Shown here one piece after another: positions 1 through 11,764 of a stretch of DNA of 64,000 nt. A program made the translations under genes and the position numbers. Position 1 is the stretch's first letter. Each line of letters opens with the position of its first letter. Under the pieces are notes generated by a model. The model saw only the letters and a list, made by a program, of their open reading frames with translations, was not told where the DNA came from and made no database searches. Origin of the DNA: Asterias rubens (taxonomy: Eukaryota; Echinodermata; Asteroidea; Forcipulatida; Asteriidae); NCBI RefSeq assembly GCF_902459465.1, contig NW_022985697.1:310001-374000 (forward strand), in the 5' to 3' direction.

Positions 1-1822
1 ATGTGAATAAATTCTTCCCTGATGATCATGTCAAGGCTAGCAAGCTTACAGATCAGATAAAACAATCAGAAACCTTGTCTGATTTGGCAAAGAGTCCCAT
101 GCTACTGCTGCTCATGTGTTTGCTGATGGGGAGCACAGAGAACACCCTCCCAGACACAATGACACGACTGTATAACAAAGCACTGAATTACATATTCAAA
201 AGAAAAACAAGAGACATCAAAGACGCTGCAATATCTAAGATTTTGATTTCTATTGGAAAGGTTGCTCTAGGTAGTCTCCTTTCTAAAGATCAGTCATTTG
301 CCTTTAGAGAAGGGGACTTTAAAAAGAGTGCGTTAGATGCAGCAATTAATGCAGGTGTCCTCACTAGTGAGATGGTCATTGATGGGCTTGTTACCTATCA
401 AAGAGTGTCTTTTATGCACCACACATTTCTGGAGTATTGCGCAGCGATGTACTGGCAAAGCTTGATAAATAGCTGGACAAATAGAAGAAAGTTTAACAGA
501 ATCCTAGATCAGGCAGCTGTTAAGTTGGCAGATTCTTCACGATATGATTATCTGCTCCGGTTTTGTTGTGGAGACAATGTGGCATGTACAAGTCGTATTT
601 TACAGAAGGTGCATCAAGGCATGAATTCGGAACTTGTCGTTATTTGTTATTTCGAGAGTCAGTCACAGGAACTGCCACCAGCAAATGTTATCAGTTCAAT
701 TCTGACTGTTAGTGTTATACTTTCCATGTGGAATAATGATAGTACAAATGCATTCTTTCATTTTCTGAACCAAGTGGCAGCCATCAGCAGAGGAAATGAT
801 TATTTCACAAAGGCTAAACGTTTGGATGTGTTTTATTTTAATTTCCCGAGGTTTGGGGATGATTTGGCAAAGTCAATAAAACTAATGACCAATTTACAAT
901 CTCTGGGTCTGAGAGACAGCTCATTAACTGCCGACAATACCAATCAAATCCTATCATCATTGGCAAGTCCATCAACATTGACTGAGCTAGACCTCTCATG
1001 GAATGAAGCCTTGGGTGGCTCTGTGTCATTGTTGGCTGCTCAATTGATGGAATTGAAAGCCTGAAGGAGCTGGACTTTAGTGATTGTTCACTGGTAGCTC
1101 AAGATGTGTCACCCATTGCGAAGTCAATGGGTGACACTCTGGTTGATCTAAATGTATTATTGAATAGAGCATTGGGTGGCTGTGCATCCATTTGGGGTCC
1201 TGAACTGGGGAAAATGGAATGCCTTCAAGATATTGACTTGCAAAACTGTTCACTGCAAGGTACAGATATTGAGCCCATTGCTGTGGCACTGAGTGGTGTG
1301 TCTACTCTGGTTAATCTTGGTCTGTCACTGAATGAAGACTTGGGTGGTTGTGCAGAGATGTGGGCTCAGCACTTGAAGGGAATGAGACACCTTGAGATGG
1401 TGACATTGTGTGGATGCAAATTGCGAGATGCTGATATTGAGCCCATTGCTGTGGCACTGAGTGGCATTCAAACTCTGGCTTATCTGAACCTCGTGGATAA
1501 TGATGCATTGGGTGGCTGTGCACTGTTGTGGGCTCAGCATTTGAAGAAAATGAACCACCTTAAGGCACTGACACTGATGAAGTGTAATCTGACAGGTGTT
1601 GATATGGAGCCCATTGCTGAGTCAGTGAGTGACATGCCTAATCTGAATCATCTAGATCTCTCAAGAAATGATCCATTGTTTGGCTGTGCATCATTCTGGG
1701 CGCCTCATTTGAAGCTAATGACCAAACACCTCAAGAGGCTCAGAATGAGTTACTTTACAAAAGATAAGCAGCACATTAATGCATCAATCGGCTTGGATTC
1801 GCCCATATTGTTCTTGTGGTAG
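1..1822 (+). pseudogene. NLR copy A: 3' part of NACHT-LRR exon, frameshifted
   Basis: This is the 3' portion of a NACHT-LRR receptor exon; the window starts inside the NACHT domain, just after the point equivalent to 24,680 in gene B. It holds the NACHT C-terminal half (LAKSPMLLLLMCLLMG), the winged-helix signature (FMHHTFLEYCAAMYW) and ribonuclease-inhibitor-type LRRs in pairs of about 56 residues. The frame opened at position 3 stops at 1062-1064; comparison with gene B shows one missing base near 1055-1060 inside an LRR, after which the homologous frame continues to a stop at 1820-1822. The rest is intact and over 90% identical to B and C, so this is either a recent pseudogene or a single-base assembly error. 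It also has a private insertion (SWTNRRKFNR) where B and C read TKEFD or TEEFD. N-terminal exons lie outside the window. Confidence 0.85.
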
Positions 1823-1839
1823 ACAACCACACAGATAGG

Positions 1840-1845
1840 AATAAA
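1840..1845 (+). promoter_or_regulatory. poly(A) signal of NLR copy A
   Basis: AATAAA lies 18 bases after the stop codon, at the same spacing as in gene C (50,751). It would give a very short 3' UTR. The equivalent stretch is deleted in gene B. Confidence 0.55.
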
Positions 1846-2562
1846 ACAAGCAGACAAATTATATTTTGATTGATTGCCACAGCCTCTGAAAACTGTTTTC
1901 TTTCCAAAACAAAAATTGTGAAGGTTGCCGAAAAACTTATGACTAGCCAGTCACACACATAAAAATAGCTTCTGGTACACATGACCCCACAATTGTTTGG
2001 CCAGTACTTGGCTTCTTCTGCCCACATAACACTCATCAAATTTGCCTAGTACCTGGAGTCTTCTTCCCATGAACACGTGACCTCAACCATTACTGGGCAC
2101 CATGCCCGAAGTAATTAATTGGCAAACAATTGCCACACCACAACAAATCTGGCCAACATGGCTTCTTCTTCCAATGTACACGTGACACAACCATTAATGG
2201 GCACCACGCCCCTATTACTTATTTGGCACACAAATGTTATATTTGTTAACTGGCACCTGGCCAAACATTAATCTGCATGCCCACCTGACTCCAATCACGT
2301 GGGCACACAGTCAGAATGCACTAAAACAATTATTGAAACTAGTCATACCTTACACAATGAGGTTAACCCATCAATCAATTAATTAAGTTGTAAAATTCCA
2401 CCTTGAGACATGAGGTCAGACTTGGCCCCTAGGGAACCTCAGAGCGCTAACACAACTTATTGTTACAATACTTTAACTCAATATTACGAATGGGCGTGTA
2501 AGTTCCTTGAACAAGGTGTACAAAGTGAAAGAAATAATTTGACAAAGTACATTTACTTGCAA
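1846..2562. other. downstream flank shared by all three NLR copies, no gene seen
   Basis: AT-rich sequence with repeated CACGTG-containing phrases and GGGCACCACGCCC-like blocks. It is nearly identical at 26,600-27,090 and 50,760-51,427. I see no coding exon, and it separates the NLR exon from the retroelement fragment on the opposite strand. Confidence 0.6.
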
Positions 2563-3828
2563 CTATAACCCCCAAAACAGAAACACTGTGTGAATCCCGT
2601 AAAAAAACGCCAAACGCGTCCCACAGGGAGAACATGGCAACAAGCCCAATGGAGAACATTGCAAGTTGATAAATGGACCAGCAATACACCCTAAGTTAAT
2701 CTCCTTTGCTAACTTCTCTTTCACCACTTGAGGGCGCTCGGCAGCCGAGGCCAAACAACCTGAATCACAGGGGACGCGCGGTCCATCAAAACATAATGAA
2801 AAACCTTTAGAAAAACCAGACCGCAAAATCCCTGCATCTCCAGTTAACGGGTACACTGTCAACCATAAATCCAAAATAGCACAGTTAATTGGAGTTGGGA
2901 GAACGAAAAGAATAATTAATTCCTTTCGCTAGAGCGCCCCCTGGATTTGGCTTATGAGCCTGCTGTGATGCCGATTTAGCAACTTGCCCGCTTCCCAATT
3001 GTGCGCGAAAGCCTGGTTTACACTTTGCGGGGGAGCTCACGGGGAATTACATGTAGCTGAATTGCCCAGCGTTACGGCAACTAACTGCGCCATGACCAAA
3101 ACGCCGACATTTGCTACAACTGTGCGCAAACCTACATGCACCAAAGTGACACCCAGTAGCGCTGTTGAACGCAAAACACAAACCAGGCCTAGGCGGTTGA
3201 ACAACATGATTGTGCCCATTATTATTATGTGCAGTTGCACGCCAAGAAACATTGGAGTTTGAGGTGAATGGAGTTGAAACAGCGGCTACTGTTAACCATA
3301 ATTCAGTATCGAGGTTGCCCCACGATCGCCCCGGATAAGATTCTTGCTTTAGACGAAATTGCTCGTCATATGTTCGCCAGCCCAAACCAGGATATTGAAT
3401 TGATGCAGTGCGAATTATCTCCGCATACTTCAACAACTCTGCACAGCGCGTAGGATGTTTGGCTTTTTTATGACGAACTGATTGCCCTCCATTACAAACT
3501 GCAAGTTATTCTGATCGGGAGCTCTCGCCATGACCCCATTGGCGTTGTCTTTGTACAACAAAGAAAAATCAACAAACGTCCCTTCCCAAATTTTGTCCTT
3601 GATGGCTTGAGGAACATGGAACCCAAGTGGAGTAAACTTGGTCAGGCCCAACTGAGGAATTGGGACTGGCCGCGTCCCAAAATCTATGCCACAAAGAGGC
3701 CCAACGCCACCACTAGTATTAACATTATTGACGGAGTCGCCATCACAGTCCCACGTAGCCTGGCTGGACGACGTAATTCCCTCCTCGGTCGCTGCATGGA
3801 CTACAGCTTGTAATATTAGTGTGAACAA
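2563..3828 (-). mobile_element. DIRS-type (tyrosine-recombinase) retroelement fragment, copy A
   Basis: Three reverse-strand open pieces, in order 3,828 to 2,563, read as a degraded gag followed by the start of a reverse transcriptase. The first (3,828-3,430) contains FHVPQAIKDKIWEGTFVDFS, typical of gag-like proteins of DIRS-order elements. The second (3,436-3,047) has a YAEII...WRTYDEQFR block and then a Cys/His cluster with CFAFNSATGCHFGACRFAHSC-type spacing followed by CSKCRRFGHGAVSC, a CCCH plus CCHC-like finger. The third (2,874-2,563) has SAAERPQVVKEKLAKEI, GCIAGPF and SPLGLLP, matching the N-terminal region of DIRS/Ngaro reverse transcriptases, and ends before the catalytic motifs. 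A frame break separates the gag halves. RNase H, recombinase and termini are absent, so it cannot move. It is present in all three NLR copies and therefore older than the array. Confidence 0.75.
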
Positions 3829-5025
3829 TTAATGTCACTAGTTGCCCAAGTCTCGTAGAAGAAGGCGACCGCCCAATAAACCGCACCGTGTGTAACTACA
3901 CTTTGGCCCCATGTATCAAGCATTTTATCCTGAAAGATAAAATGTGTTAACAACAATTTCAAACATTCTAGACAAAGCCTTATCCCATAAGAATGTCATT
4001 GTAGACTCCTCATTTGTTGCAATTGTAACTCATTCTGAATTACTCACAGATGTGAATCTGTCATGTCATTGAGTCTGTCATTTCTCTGCACAACTGTGTA
4101 CTTCCTTTAGTTGAGTGAATGAAACTCATCATGTTTATTGTAGACTGTTGGATCAGAATGAATTTACTTCGCAATCCAACGATGCATTATCCCTTGAAGT
4201 CTTGGGTTGTCTCTTCCAGAAGTTGAACTTGAGAAAACTGCTCAAGTATGAACCCTGTCACTGAGTGTTATGCTCCCTCTGAATCTTAACTTTGACCCAA
4301 CGCATTGGTGACCTTTTCATTTTTAGCTGACTTTATGGTTTTAACAAGTTTTCTGTACACCTCATGCAGTTAAAAACAAAATTCAAGTAATAATCATGTG
4401 TAGGTCTAATGTTAGCAACACTACATAAATGACTAGCAGTTTCAGCCAGAAACACACAACATACTAAACCGTCAAAGTTGCATGGCCGAGTTCCGCCAAT
4501 AGGATTACATTTTCTTTTCTCTCAAAATGAACAAAATCATAATAATATTTTGGCAATGTATCAACTTGATTACTTCCAGTTTAGTACAGGAAGTCATCAC
4601 TAAATGTCATCTGATAAGTTAAAAGAGAAACACCTTTGCAATTTGCTTTGATTGTTTTGTGTCTTTAATAACACAATCATTGTCTGTAATCATTAGAGGA
4701 AGTTGACTGACCCTAAATCAGTGTAAATGCCAGTACATCGCAGCGCAATACAATGTGTCTTTAGGTATATCAGAGATTGTACCTTAATTGACCCAATTGA
4801 TGAAGACATTACCCAAATTGGTCACACAGTTTTGTGTCAAGTTCCCATGGGTAGAGAGTAGTCACGTATGACGTCAGTGCAAGAGCAACAGTTCCTTAGG
4901 TTCAAACCATGAACTGAGGGGCATGATGGCGCTTAAATGTAAATAAACTCATTTCATAAACCACTGAAATATTGCAATGTATAGTATATTTTTGTATTTA
5001 TTAAGAACTTATCTATATTATGGGA
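3829..5025. other. shared downstream segment, noncoding
   Basis: Repeated in copy B (28,894-29,768, continuing 31,340-31,597) and copy C (52,702-53,900). I see no supported gene. A TGACGTCA palindrome lies at about 4,868 within it. Relative to B, about 560 bp is missing near 3,885, where A and C share the same junction. Confidence 0.5.
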
Positions 5026-5201
5026 CAGGCCTGTATGCTTCGTTTTTGAAAGGGCAAGGGCACCAAGGCATTTTCTCTTTGGTAAAGGGCACCCTATGAG
5101 GAAATTGTAAATTTCTACTGGAGCATTTCAAGGGCACCAAGGCAATGGCAAGGGGCAATGGAGACAATCGCCTCCGTTGCCTCCGTGAAGTATCAGGCCT
5201 G
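5026..5201. mobile_element. 176-bp MITE with CAGGCCTG termini, copy A
   Basis: Imperfect terminal inverted repeats (CAGGCCTGTATGCTTC and GAAGTATCAGGCCTG) are flanked by the 6-bp direct repeat ATGGGA. Copy C (about 53,901) shows the empty site with a single ATGGGA, which proves insertion. Copy B carries it at the same site, so it predates the A/B split or was copied by conversion. The interior is rich in GGGCA and CAAGGCA phrases. Confidence 0.8.
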
Positions 5202-5394
5202 ATGGGATATGGATCTTAAACTATGGTCATTTATACTGGATGAGACAAATAATATAACAAACCTTGTTGTTAGATTACTCATGACTTCTCACATTAACAA
5301 CAGTGTCAAAGAGCCTGGACATTCTGCAGGCACAAATTGTACATAGCTCACCGTGGAATAAATCTAACATTTGATGAGGATTGGAAGGTAACAA

Positions 5395-5640
5395 TTGTTA
5401 TCAACTTTTGGTATAATTATAAAAAGCTGTACATCTCAAACTGTGTTCTTCTCATTTATGATAAGTTGTTTTATATTTAGTGCAATATTTCCCTATAACT
5501 ACATAATGTACTGTTTAATTTTAACAGTGGTCATGTACAGTTTCTCTTGTATAGTTTTTATTGTATGTCTTGGGGTCCCATCAGGGAGAACAGTGGAATC
5601 ACTGATGAAGTCCCTGAATAAATAAGACCAATACAATACA
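5395..5640 (+). repeat. possible LINE 3' tail
   Basis: The phrase ending GVPSGRTVESLMKSLNK, a stop and an ACCAATACAATACAAT-like tail look to me like the 3' end of a non-LTR retroelement. Copies are at about 31,985-32,210 and 54,082-54,330. Identification is from memory of similar invertebrate repeat ends and is weak. Confidence 0.3.
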
Positions 5641-5931
5641 ATCATGATCAAACATGTCATATATCTTATATGAACAGTGAAGCATCTTGCCTGCCAGGAG
5701 ATGCAATTGAATGCAAAAGAGTATTATTTTGTAAACATTGTTACATTGACTATTTGTATAGCCAAATATTCATTTATTTGTCTAAGTCTGGAACACATTA
5801 CAATTCATCGAGTTTACATAACGCATTATGTAAACAAGATGAATATTGGCATAACTTAATTGATCTTTTCCTATGTATGATTTGGTTTGTGAATATTCAA
5901 AGAAAATTGTTCACTTTGTTAAAATAATAAG

Positions 5932-6061
5932 GGAATAAAAGGGTAGTGACAAGGTCTGTAACGGCTGTTTAAAACTGGTAGGGTCTTGGCCGTGTAATAA
6001 ACGACCACGACCCTGCCGGTTTTTAACGGATGTTTCAGAACGAGTCACTACTGTTTATTCC
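5932..6061. repeat. palindromic MITE-like repeat (GGAATAAAAGGGTAGTGAC family), copy A
   Basis: The ends are inverted copies of each other (GGAATAAAAGGGTAGTGAC against GTCACTACTGTTTATTCC), with internal inverted blocks AAACTGGTAGGGTC and GACCCTGCCGGTTTT. Copies are at 32,498-32,633, 54,620-54,755 and, outside the NLR unit, 39,672-39,776. The independent location at 39,672 shows it is a dispersed foldback element. Confidence 0.7.
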
Positions 6062-8399
6062 TCTTCGTAATTAAGTAGGAAACTCTGTAAAAACTTATCT
6101 GTTTTCCGATGTCTGAGCTCTGTACATGTGATGCATTTTTATGAGACAGTTTTTGGATATGCATTTGTGCGCATAGTAATGCATTCTCGTATCCATGGGC
6201 TAAAATGGCGCGCGGAGATCGGTCACCTTGGGGAACATGATTGTGGGCCAAACCGCACAAATGCTATTACCGGTTATAAACAGCTCCAGCTGGTCATGTC
6301 AATCGTTTAAACACCCCCACGTGACGCACTTTCCACTAATAGGAATAGCGAAACTGTCTGGGGTATTTATGAATGAGTATTTCTAATGGGTCATTCCATC
6401 TTAAAAAGACGCCCAATGTGCAAAATTATGAACATTTCAACTAAAACTCCAAAAGATAGTGCTACCTGGGTATTTATAAAAAGAAATAATAAACCAACTT
6501 TGTTATTGTGACCGGGTCTGCAAAGAATGACCCTGATGTCACTCAAATTCATATTTGAGCTTCATACACATGGAAAAGACCATTTTAAGCTTTAATGTCA
6601 AATTGTTTGAAATTAATTCATGTGCAGTTTACCAAGCAAATTGAAAATGATTAATAAACAAAGTTTATGGGAATACCTTCCTGCTGGACTATCAATCTAA
6701 ACCTTTCATCAAACATTGATGCCTAAAGTATTAAATCTTGGTTGTTAATATTTCCCATAACCAAACCAGTTCAAAGGGTGTGCATAATTTTGGTAAGATT
6801 ACTAATTTTGATTTTTGTTGAAACTGTGTCACTTTTTGTTAAGATTGGAAACATTATTGTTCAGAGATTTACACCTAACGTGCATGGTATAAAGATGGTT
6901 ATGCTGGAAAACATCCCCTGAATATTGTGTTCCGAAAATGCTAGATTTCCTTATTTTTATATATATATATATAATTGTGGTTTATTATTTGATATATATA
7001 ATTAAACAGATACAAAAAAAAGTTTTGTTGTACAGATACAAAAATAAGTTTTGTTCTTGAGTCAGAAATCTGAAGCTGTAAAACATTGGAAACATATAAT
7101 TGGGTTTGGTGCTTTTTTCTCATAACTCTGATGATACCATTCACAGGTTTCTTATTTCTTGCACAGATACTTGTGCTTGGTTGAGCATGTTGTGTAATGT
7201 ATACAAAGTGCCAAAGTTATAGTCTAGTTGGTATCAAACAGGTTTTCATTAAGCATGGACAAATCATTAATAAAATTGAGTTGAAATAATTATAACTTTA
7301 TCAATGAAATAGTTTAACTGTAATCAATTTAAAACCCTGGACAACTTTGGATGATCCAAGATTTCAACAGAGAAAAATGAATAAATATAAATATTAAAAG
7401 TATTTTGAACAGAGTTCATCTGAAACTGTCTTCTTGAATATTGTAATAGTTAATAGTTGTTATTTCTAAGGGCAGTTGGAACTAGCCTCAAGATAAAATA
7501 AAAAACAAACATTTACATTAAATTTGGTTTTGTCCAATCAATCCCAAAACGTAGTCCTTCAATTTTTAGGTTTTGTAGGAGTATATTTTCTATTTTTCTT
7601 TTTAGTATTGGAAATTTGGTTTTTACTCACCACAATTTTCACAATAATAATAATGATGGACATTTCTATGGCGATGTGTCCACAAATGTTGATGCTCAAT
7701 AAGCATTAATATTTATCACTGCTCTGTTTTTCAACTCCTTACATACTAGGGAGTGTACAGCCTATACTGTCAAATATGTAGAGCATTGAGCCAAATCAAC
7801 CACAGAATCAAGCCCATTTACTCCTGGGTGAAGAGAAGCAATAATGGCCAAGTGTCGTGCTCAAATATTCACTGGAATTCCTGGTCTTATATTGACCCTA
7901 GTTACAACAGTCTTTACATTACATCATACAGAACGTGTGTGTTATGTACGTACAATATTAGGGGGGGGGGATTCCAGCCAAGACAAGTCTGGATACACTG
8001 AGCTCTGTCTTTCCTCAATAAAAGAAGCTGATTACATACCATTGAATCAAACAGGACCATACACAGATATAACCAATAATACACAAACTACTTGTGAGCA
8101 TACATCAGAATCTTGCCTATAATGCAGTGACAAATTACTTGAGTCGACCTCCGATCCTCTACACAAGTTGTCTCCATTCAAGACATTGGTTTTTATAAGA
8201 CAGACTACCCCCAGCATCAGTGATGTCAACCGATGCTCCAATGGGTTATTACTGATTGTAAGCAATTATAAGCAACCATGATTAAAACTACAAGGCATGC
8301 ACACTGGTGGGTCAGAACCACTGATAGAGTCCTTTTTGTTTTGGATTGCACAATAAATTTATCAGTGATAAGAGTAAGCGATTATTGTATTTTTTTGCA
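6062..8399. other. shared downstream segment, no gene seen
   Basis: AT-rich, repeated in copy B (32,634-34,420) and up to about 56,085 in copy C. It contains an (AT)n run near 6,958-6,975 and a G run near 7,966. No open frame with exon character is shared by the copies. From about 7,919 to 9,085 the sequence exists only in copy A, so it is either an insertion in A or a deletion in B. Confidence 0.5.
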
Positions 8400-8480
8400 A
8401 TGAAGGCGGTGGCCAGACTATTATACGAACCACTGCTTCGCCAAACTCATGATGCTGCTGTAGAAAGGACTCCCCGCTTG
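8400..8480 (+). CDS. candidate isolated first coding exon, unknown product
   Basis: An ATG opens 27 codons (MKAVARLLYEPLLRQTHDAA and onward) that end exactly at a strong donor, CTTG|GTAAGT, leaving phase 0. The residues are basic and hydrophobic without acidic residues early on, which could be a mitochondrial presequence. No matching downstream exon was found. It lies in the stretch unique to copy A. It may be a chance combination or a captured exon. Confidence 0.2.
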
Positions 8481-8874
8481 GTAAGTAAGTTTTATATTTT
8501 ATGTCTCAAGCGATGTCATTGTCAAATGATCTTTTGTTCGATAGTACTTTAAAGATACAAAGTTCTACAGAATTAGCAATAAAGGTTGAGGGAAATGCAT
8601 TTAAAGACCGAGGTCAAACAATGGAAAGGTGCTTGTGTGATTGCTCCACACGTCGCTCTCAGCCAATGATAGATCATCCTTTCATCTCAATGAGGACACT
8701 CTTTGAGCTTGTCACATGATATGCGAGTACAACAAGACATTTTGGGTGCATTTGATTTATAGCTCACCCACCCCAATCACAGGGTAAATTGAGGGGAGGG
8801 GTCAGTGGAGGCAGACCTACATGTATGTTAGTGACCCATACTTGTCAGCTGTGGAAACACCTTACCTCAATCGT

Positions 8875-8937
8875 TTGGAAAAATTATTTTGGAAAAATTA
8901 TTTTGGAAAAATTATTTTGGAAAAATTATTTAGGAAA
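8875..8937 (+). repeat. 15-bp minisatellite
   Basis: Four tandem copies of a TTTTGGAAAAATTAT unit, almost perfect. Confidence 0.85.
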
Positions 8938-9295
8938 CACAGATGCGAAGCATCCAATAATTATTCATATTGGGCTCCAATATTACATTTTGGATGGCAT
9001 GTGACCTGTGTTCTACTAAGCAACTAATGGGATCTATGTGTGTCGCATAGTTTCCACACAACATTTTTCAATATAAGTATCTATACTTTTTTGTAGGTAT
9101 AGGGGGAAAAGATGGGTTTAGCATTCGAGAAAGACTCTGCTAAGGTCGAAACGTCAGGCCATTCACTATTTGTTCTTATAGGGAAAACAGAAGGCAACAA
9201 AGAATCAGAACTCACTTTGTTTTGTATGACTGTGTTGATGACGGCAGAATGAATAAACTCAGCATGTTGATTCAGACCCAGATGTCTCAGCAGTA

Positions 9296-9371
9296 ACCAT
9301 CCAGCAAGTAGCATCCAGCAAGTAGCATCCAGCAAGCAGCATCCAGCAAGCTGCATCCAGCAAGTAGCATG
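9296..9371 (+). repeat. 13-bp minisatellite (AGCATCCAGCAAG)n, copy A
   Basis: About six units. The matching array in copy B (34,628-34,693) has about five, so the array length differs between NLR copies. Confidence 0.85.
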
Positions 9372-9549
9372 GCCCTGGGGTGTGCCACGTTCCTCCTCAA
9401 AATTGTCTTTCAGGTGTTTCTTATAACCTTTAAGTATAAACAAAACATCAAAAATTAAAATTCAGTTCCTTAAAATTTGAGCAAAAGAAACATAGAAATG
9501 CATAAGATTTATCTTTTTTTTTGGGGGGGGGGGGTGGTTGAACAAAAAA

Positions 9550-9800
9550 CATTTACTAGGGCTTGATTTGAACTAATGGCCTCCGGACTAACAGGCCATA
9601 TCACTTTAAATAAACTAAGCTAAATACTAGCCCCATGTTGTTGGTGGTCTCCCTATTTTGTCAACATCTTTGTTTAGGATGCCAGTGACAATCAGAAGAC
9701 TGTAGAGTGCAGTTAAATTATTCCAGAGGTCATGGGTTCAACTCCCACTCAAGTCAATTTGTCTTTGTTCAACACACTTTACAGTGTTATACTCCAGAAT
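9550..9800. repeat. tRNA-like repeat remnants
   Basis: A GGGTTCAACTCCC B-box-like sequence lies near 9,735, and an inverted AGTTCAAATCAAG-like sequence near 9,565. Both recur in copy B (34,850-35,060). They look like tRNA-derived SINE debris rather than tRNA genes, since no cloverleaf closes. Confidence 0.35.
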
Positions 9801-10102
9801 TTGTATCCATTTATAGAATGAAGAGATCGGTCCAATGCACCCACTGGCTGCCGCAAACCCAAGCTTAATGCATACACTACAATAATTGAAATGTACATTA
9901 ATCTGTGCAGGGTGAATCCAAGTACCCCCAGAAGTGATAAAAAATACTATTTATAGCCCCCCTCGCAAGGTCAAAAATAAGGCGCATTGTCAAAGACCAT
10001 TCTTCTCACTTGTTGTATTTCAACATGCATAAAATAACAAACCTGTGCAAACTTGAACTCAATAGGTCGTCAAAGTTGCGATTGAATAATGGAAGAAAAG
10101 AC

Positions 10103-10636
10103 ACCCTTGTCACACAACTTGTGTGCTTTCAGATGCATTCAAATAAGTTCTACTGTGATAAACACCAATCAAAATTCCAACCAATGCTGGAACTAGAGTA
10201 TTTAAATAGGCCAACAGAAACAATCTCAAATATCTGTGCCATTACTGCGGTTCCATCCTATGACCATTATGCCATATCAAAATTACTAATAAAATGAATC
10301 AACTGAAAGTATAGAGGTCTGTTACAGCACCTTTTCTGTATTATATCCCTTCATTTAAATAATGCTCTCTGAGAACGCCCCAAACAACGATGTAATGTTC
10401 CCTCACTGGATGAGGAAAAAAAATGTTAAGAAATGGTAGATGTACCATAAGAACTTAAACAAAGTCAACAACCCCAACCAGGCCCAACAAATTGTCAACT
10501 ATCAATAAAGTCATAATTTTTAACTCTTTGACATACAGAAAAGTTTACATTTTGTTAATGACTAGGCTCTATGCATTAAGTTTCTCTATATTTAGTGTGG
10601 TACACCCACTGACACAATCTGACTGAATATTATACA
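10103..10636. other. end of shared unit, then unique AT-rich DNA
   Basis: Similarity to copy B stops at about 10,102 (35,398 in B). The break falls inside a fragment of the TTAA-type MITE seen intact at 37,047. I see no gene. Confidence 0.45.
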
Positions 10637-10795
10637 CATAATGAATGTTTATGAGTGCAATGGTGCGAATATGTTCATGAGTTGAAAGATGGAATGTTCT
10701 ATTCAACGAGGCGGAGCCGAGTTGAATGGAACATTCCAGCTTTCAACGAATGAACATATTCGCACCATTGCACGAATGAAAAACATTCATTATTT
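10637..10795. repeat. foldback repeat with arms of about 65 bp
   Basis: The left arm holds GTGCAATGGTGCGAATATG and TGGAATGTTC, and the right arm their reverse complements (GAACATTCCA, CATATTCGCACCATTGCAC), around a short GGCGGAGCC centre. The outer ends ATAATGAATGTTT and AAACATTCATTAT are also inverted. A MITE-like foldback without a clear target duplication. Confidence 0.7.
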
Positions 10796-10966
10796 GTTTT
10801 ATATAACATCCAAGTAGAACTTTGTCATTTTGATTGAAAGAAACAACTGTCAAAACAAACAATTTCAACTGTAGAAGCCGAATGCTAGTAATTTTACTAT
10901 GCCTTCTTGCAGTAACACCTGCTGCGTTACCAAAGACACGCGCACGCAGTGATGTTTTTACTCAGC

Positions 10967-11047
10967 TTTTTCGTTCCATCCGAAAAGTACCATTGCACGC
11001 TGGCAGCGTGCCAGCGTGCAATGGTACTTTTCGGATGGAACGAAAAA
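10967..11047. repeat. perfect 39-bp inverted repeat with 3-bp loop
   Basis: Arms 10,967-11,005 and 11,009-11,047 are exact reverse complements around GCG. A third copy of the inner phrase GCGTGCAATGGTACTTTT follows at 11,064. A long open frame that crosses it (10,834-11,157) is explained by this structure and is not coding. Confidence 0.9.
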
Positions 11048-11090
11048 ACACGGTGAGTGACTCAGCGTGCAATGGTACTTTTATTTGCTA

Positions 11091-11151
11091 TCACGTGACG
11101 GACAATCCTCCAATCAAATGGCAAGGATCTGCTTGGGTGTTATATAAAAGG
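11091..11151 (+). promoter_or_regulatory. promoter-like cluster: E-box, CCAAT, TATA
   Basis: TCACGTGA (11,091-11,098), CCAAT (from about 11,110) and TATATAAAAGG (from 11,141) occur in the order and spacing of a vertebrate-like core promoter, which would place a start near 11,170. It lies 2.4 kb upstream of gene B's first exon. Whether it drives gene B, another transcript or a mobile element is unknown. Confidence 0.4.
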
Positions 11152-11764
11152 CCCTAACTGATGATCAGCACACTAGTACACACAATCACAACACCTATAA
11201 ATAGCTACTACATACTTGATATGATATCTTTTTTTAAACAAAGCCATCATATCTATAAATTGTATACTCTGTTCTTTCCTAGTTTCTGTTGGTGGGGGAT
11301 TCAAACTGCCTCTCGCCAAGGGACAAGGGCCACATTTCATAAAGTCGTTAAGCAGAAAGTTCTGCACAGCAAATTTCTTTGCAAAGCATGAACTGAGTGG
11401 GGTACCAGCCGCAGTAATGGTAACTGTATAGGTATTGTACCCTTGAAAAACCTCTCCAACTTCAAAAGTTTATCTAAACAGCACACAAGGTTTTCCAGAG
11501 TTTTACATTCTGGATATATTTTGTTGCAGTATTGGAACTGCAGTCACAAAGTAAATTCCAAAACTGTCACTGATGTTTTTAAAATATCATAATGAATGTT
11601 TTCTTCAACAAGGATACATTTTTCAGTATGTCTTTTTTAAATAGTTTCCTTGAAAACTAGTTGCATCATGAAACCTATAAATAGTTATTGGGTAGTACAC
11701 AACACTAGTAGGAGTCTCGTACCAGCATAGACTCCTTGCATGACTGCACCTTAGCATACAGTAT

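Noticed and set aside
838..1558. reverse-strand open frames across the LRRs of copy A
   Set aside because: Antisense shadows of the LRR repeats; similar shadows occur in B and C.
2984..3453. forward open frames opposite the gag fragment
   Set aside because: Antisense to the better supported reverse-strand gag with Cys/His fingers.
9100..9180. hammerhead ribozyme-like GGTCGAAACGTCAGG phrase (also 34,480)
   Set aside because: The GAAAC core is present but I could not form the CTGATGA core and three stems; more likely retroelement debris.
10834..11157. 107-codon open frame
   Set aside because: It runs through a perfect inverted repeat and promoter motifs; no protein character.
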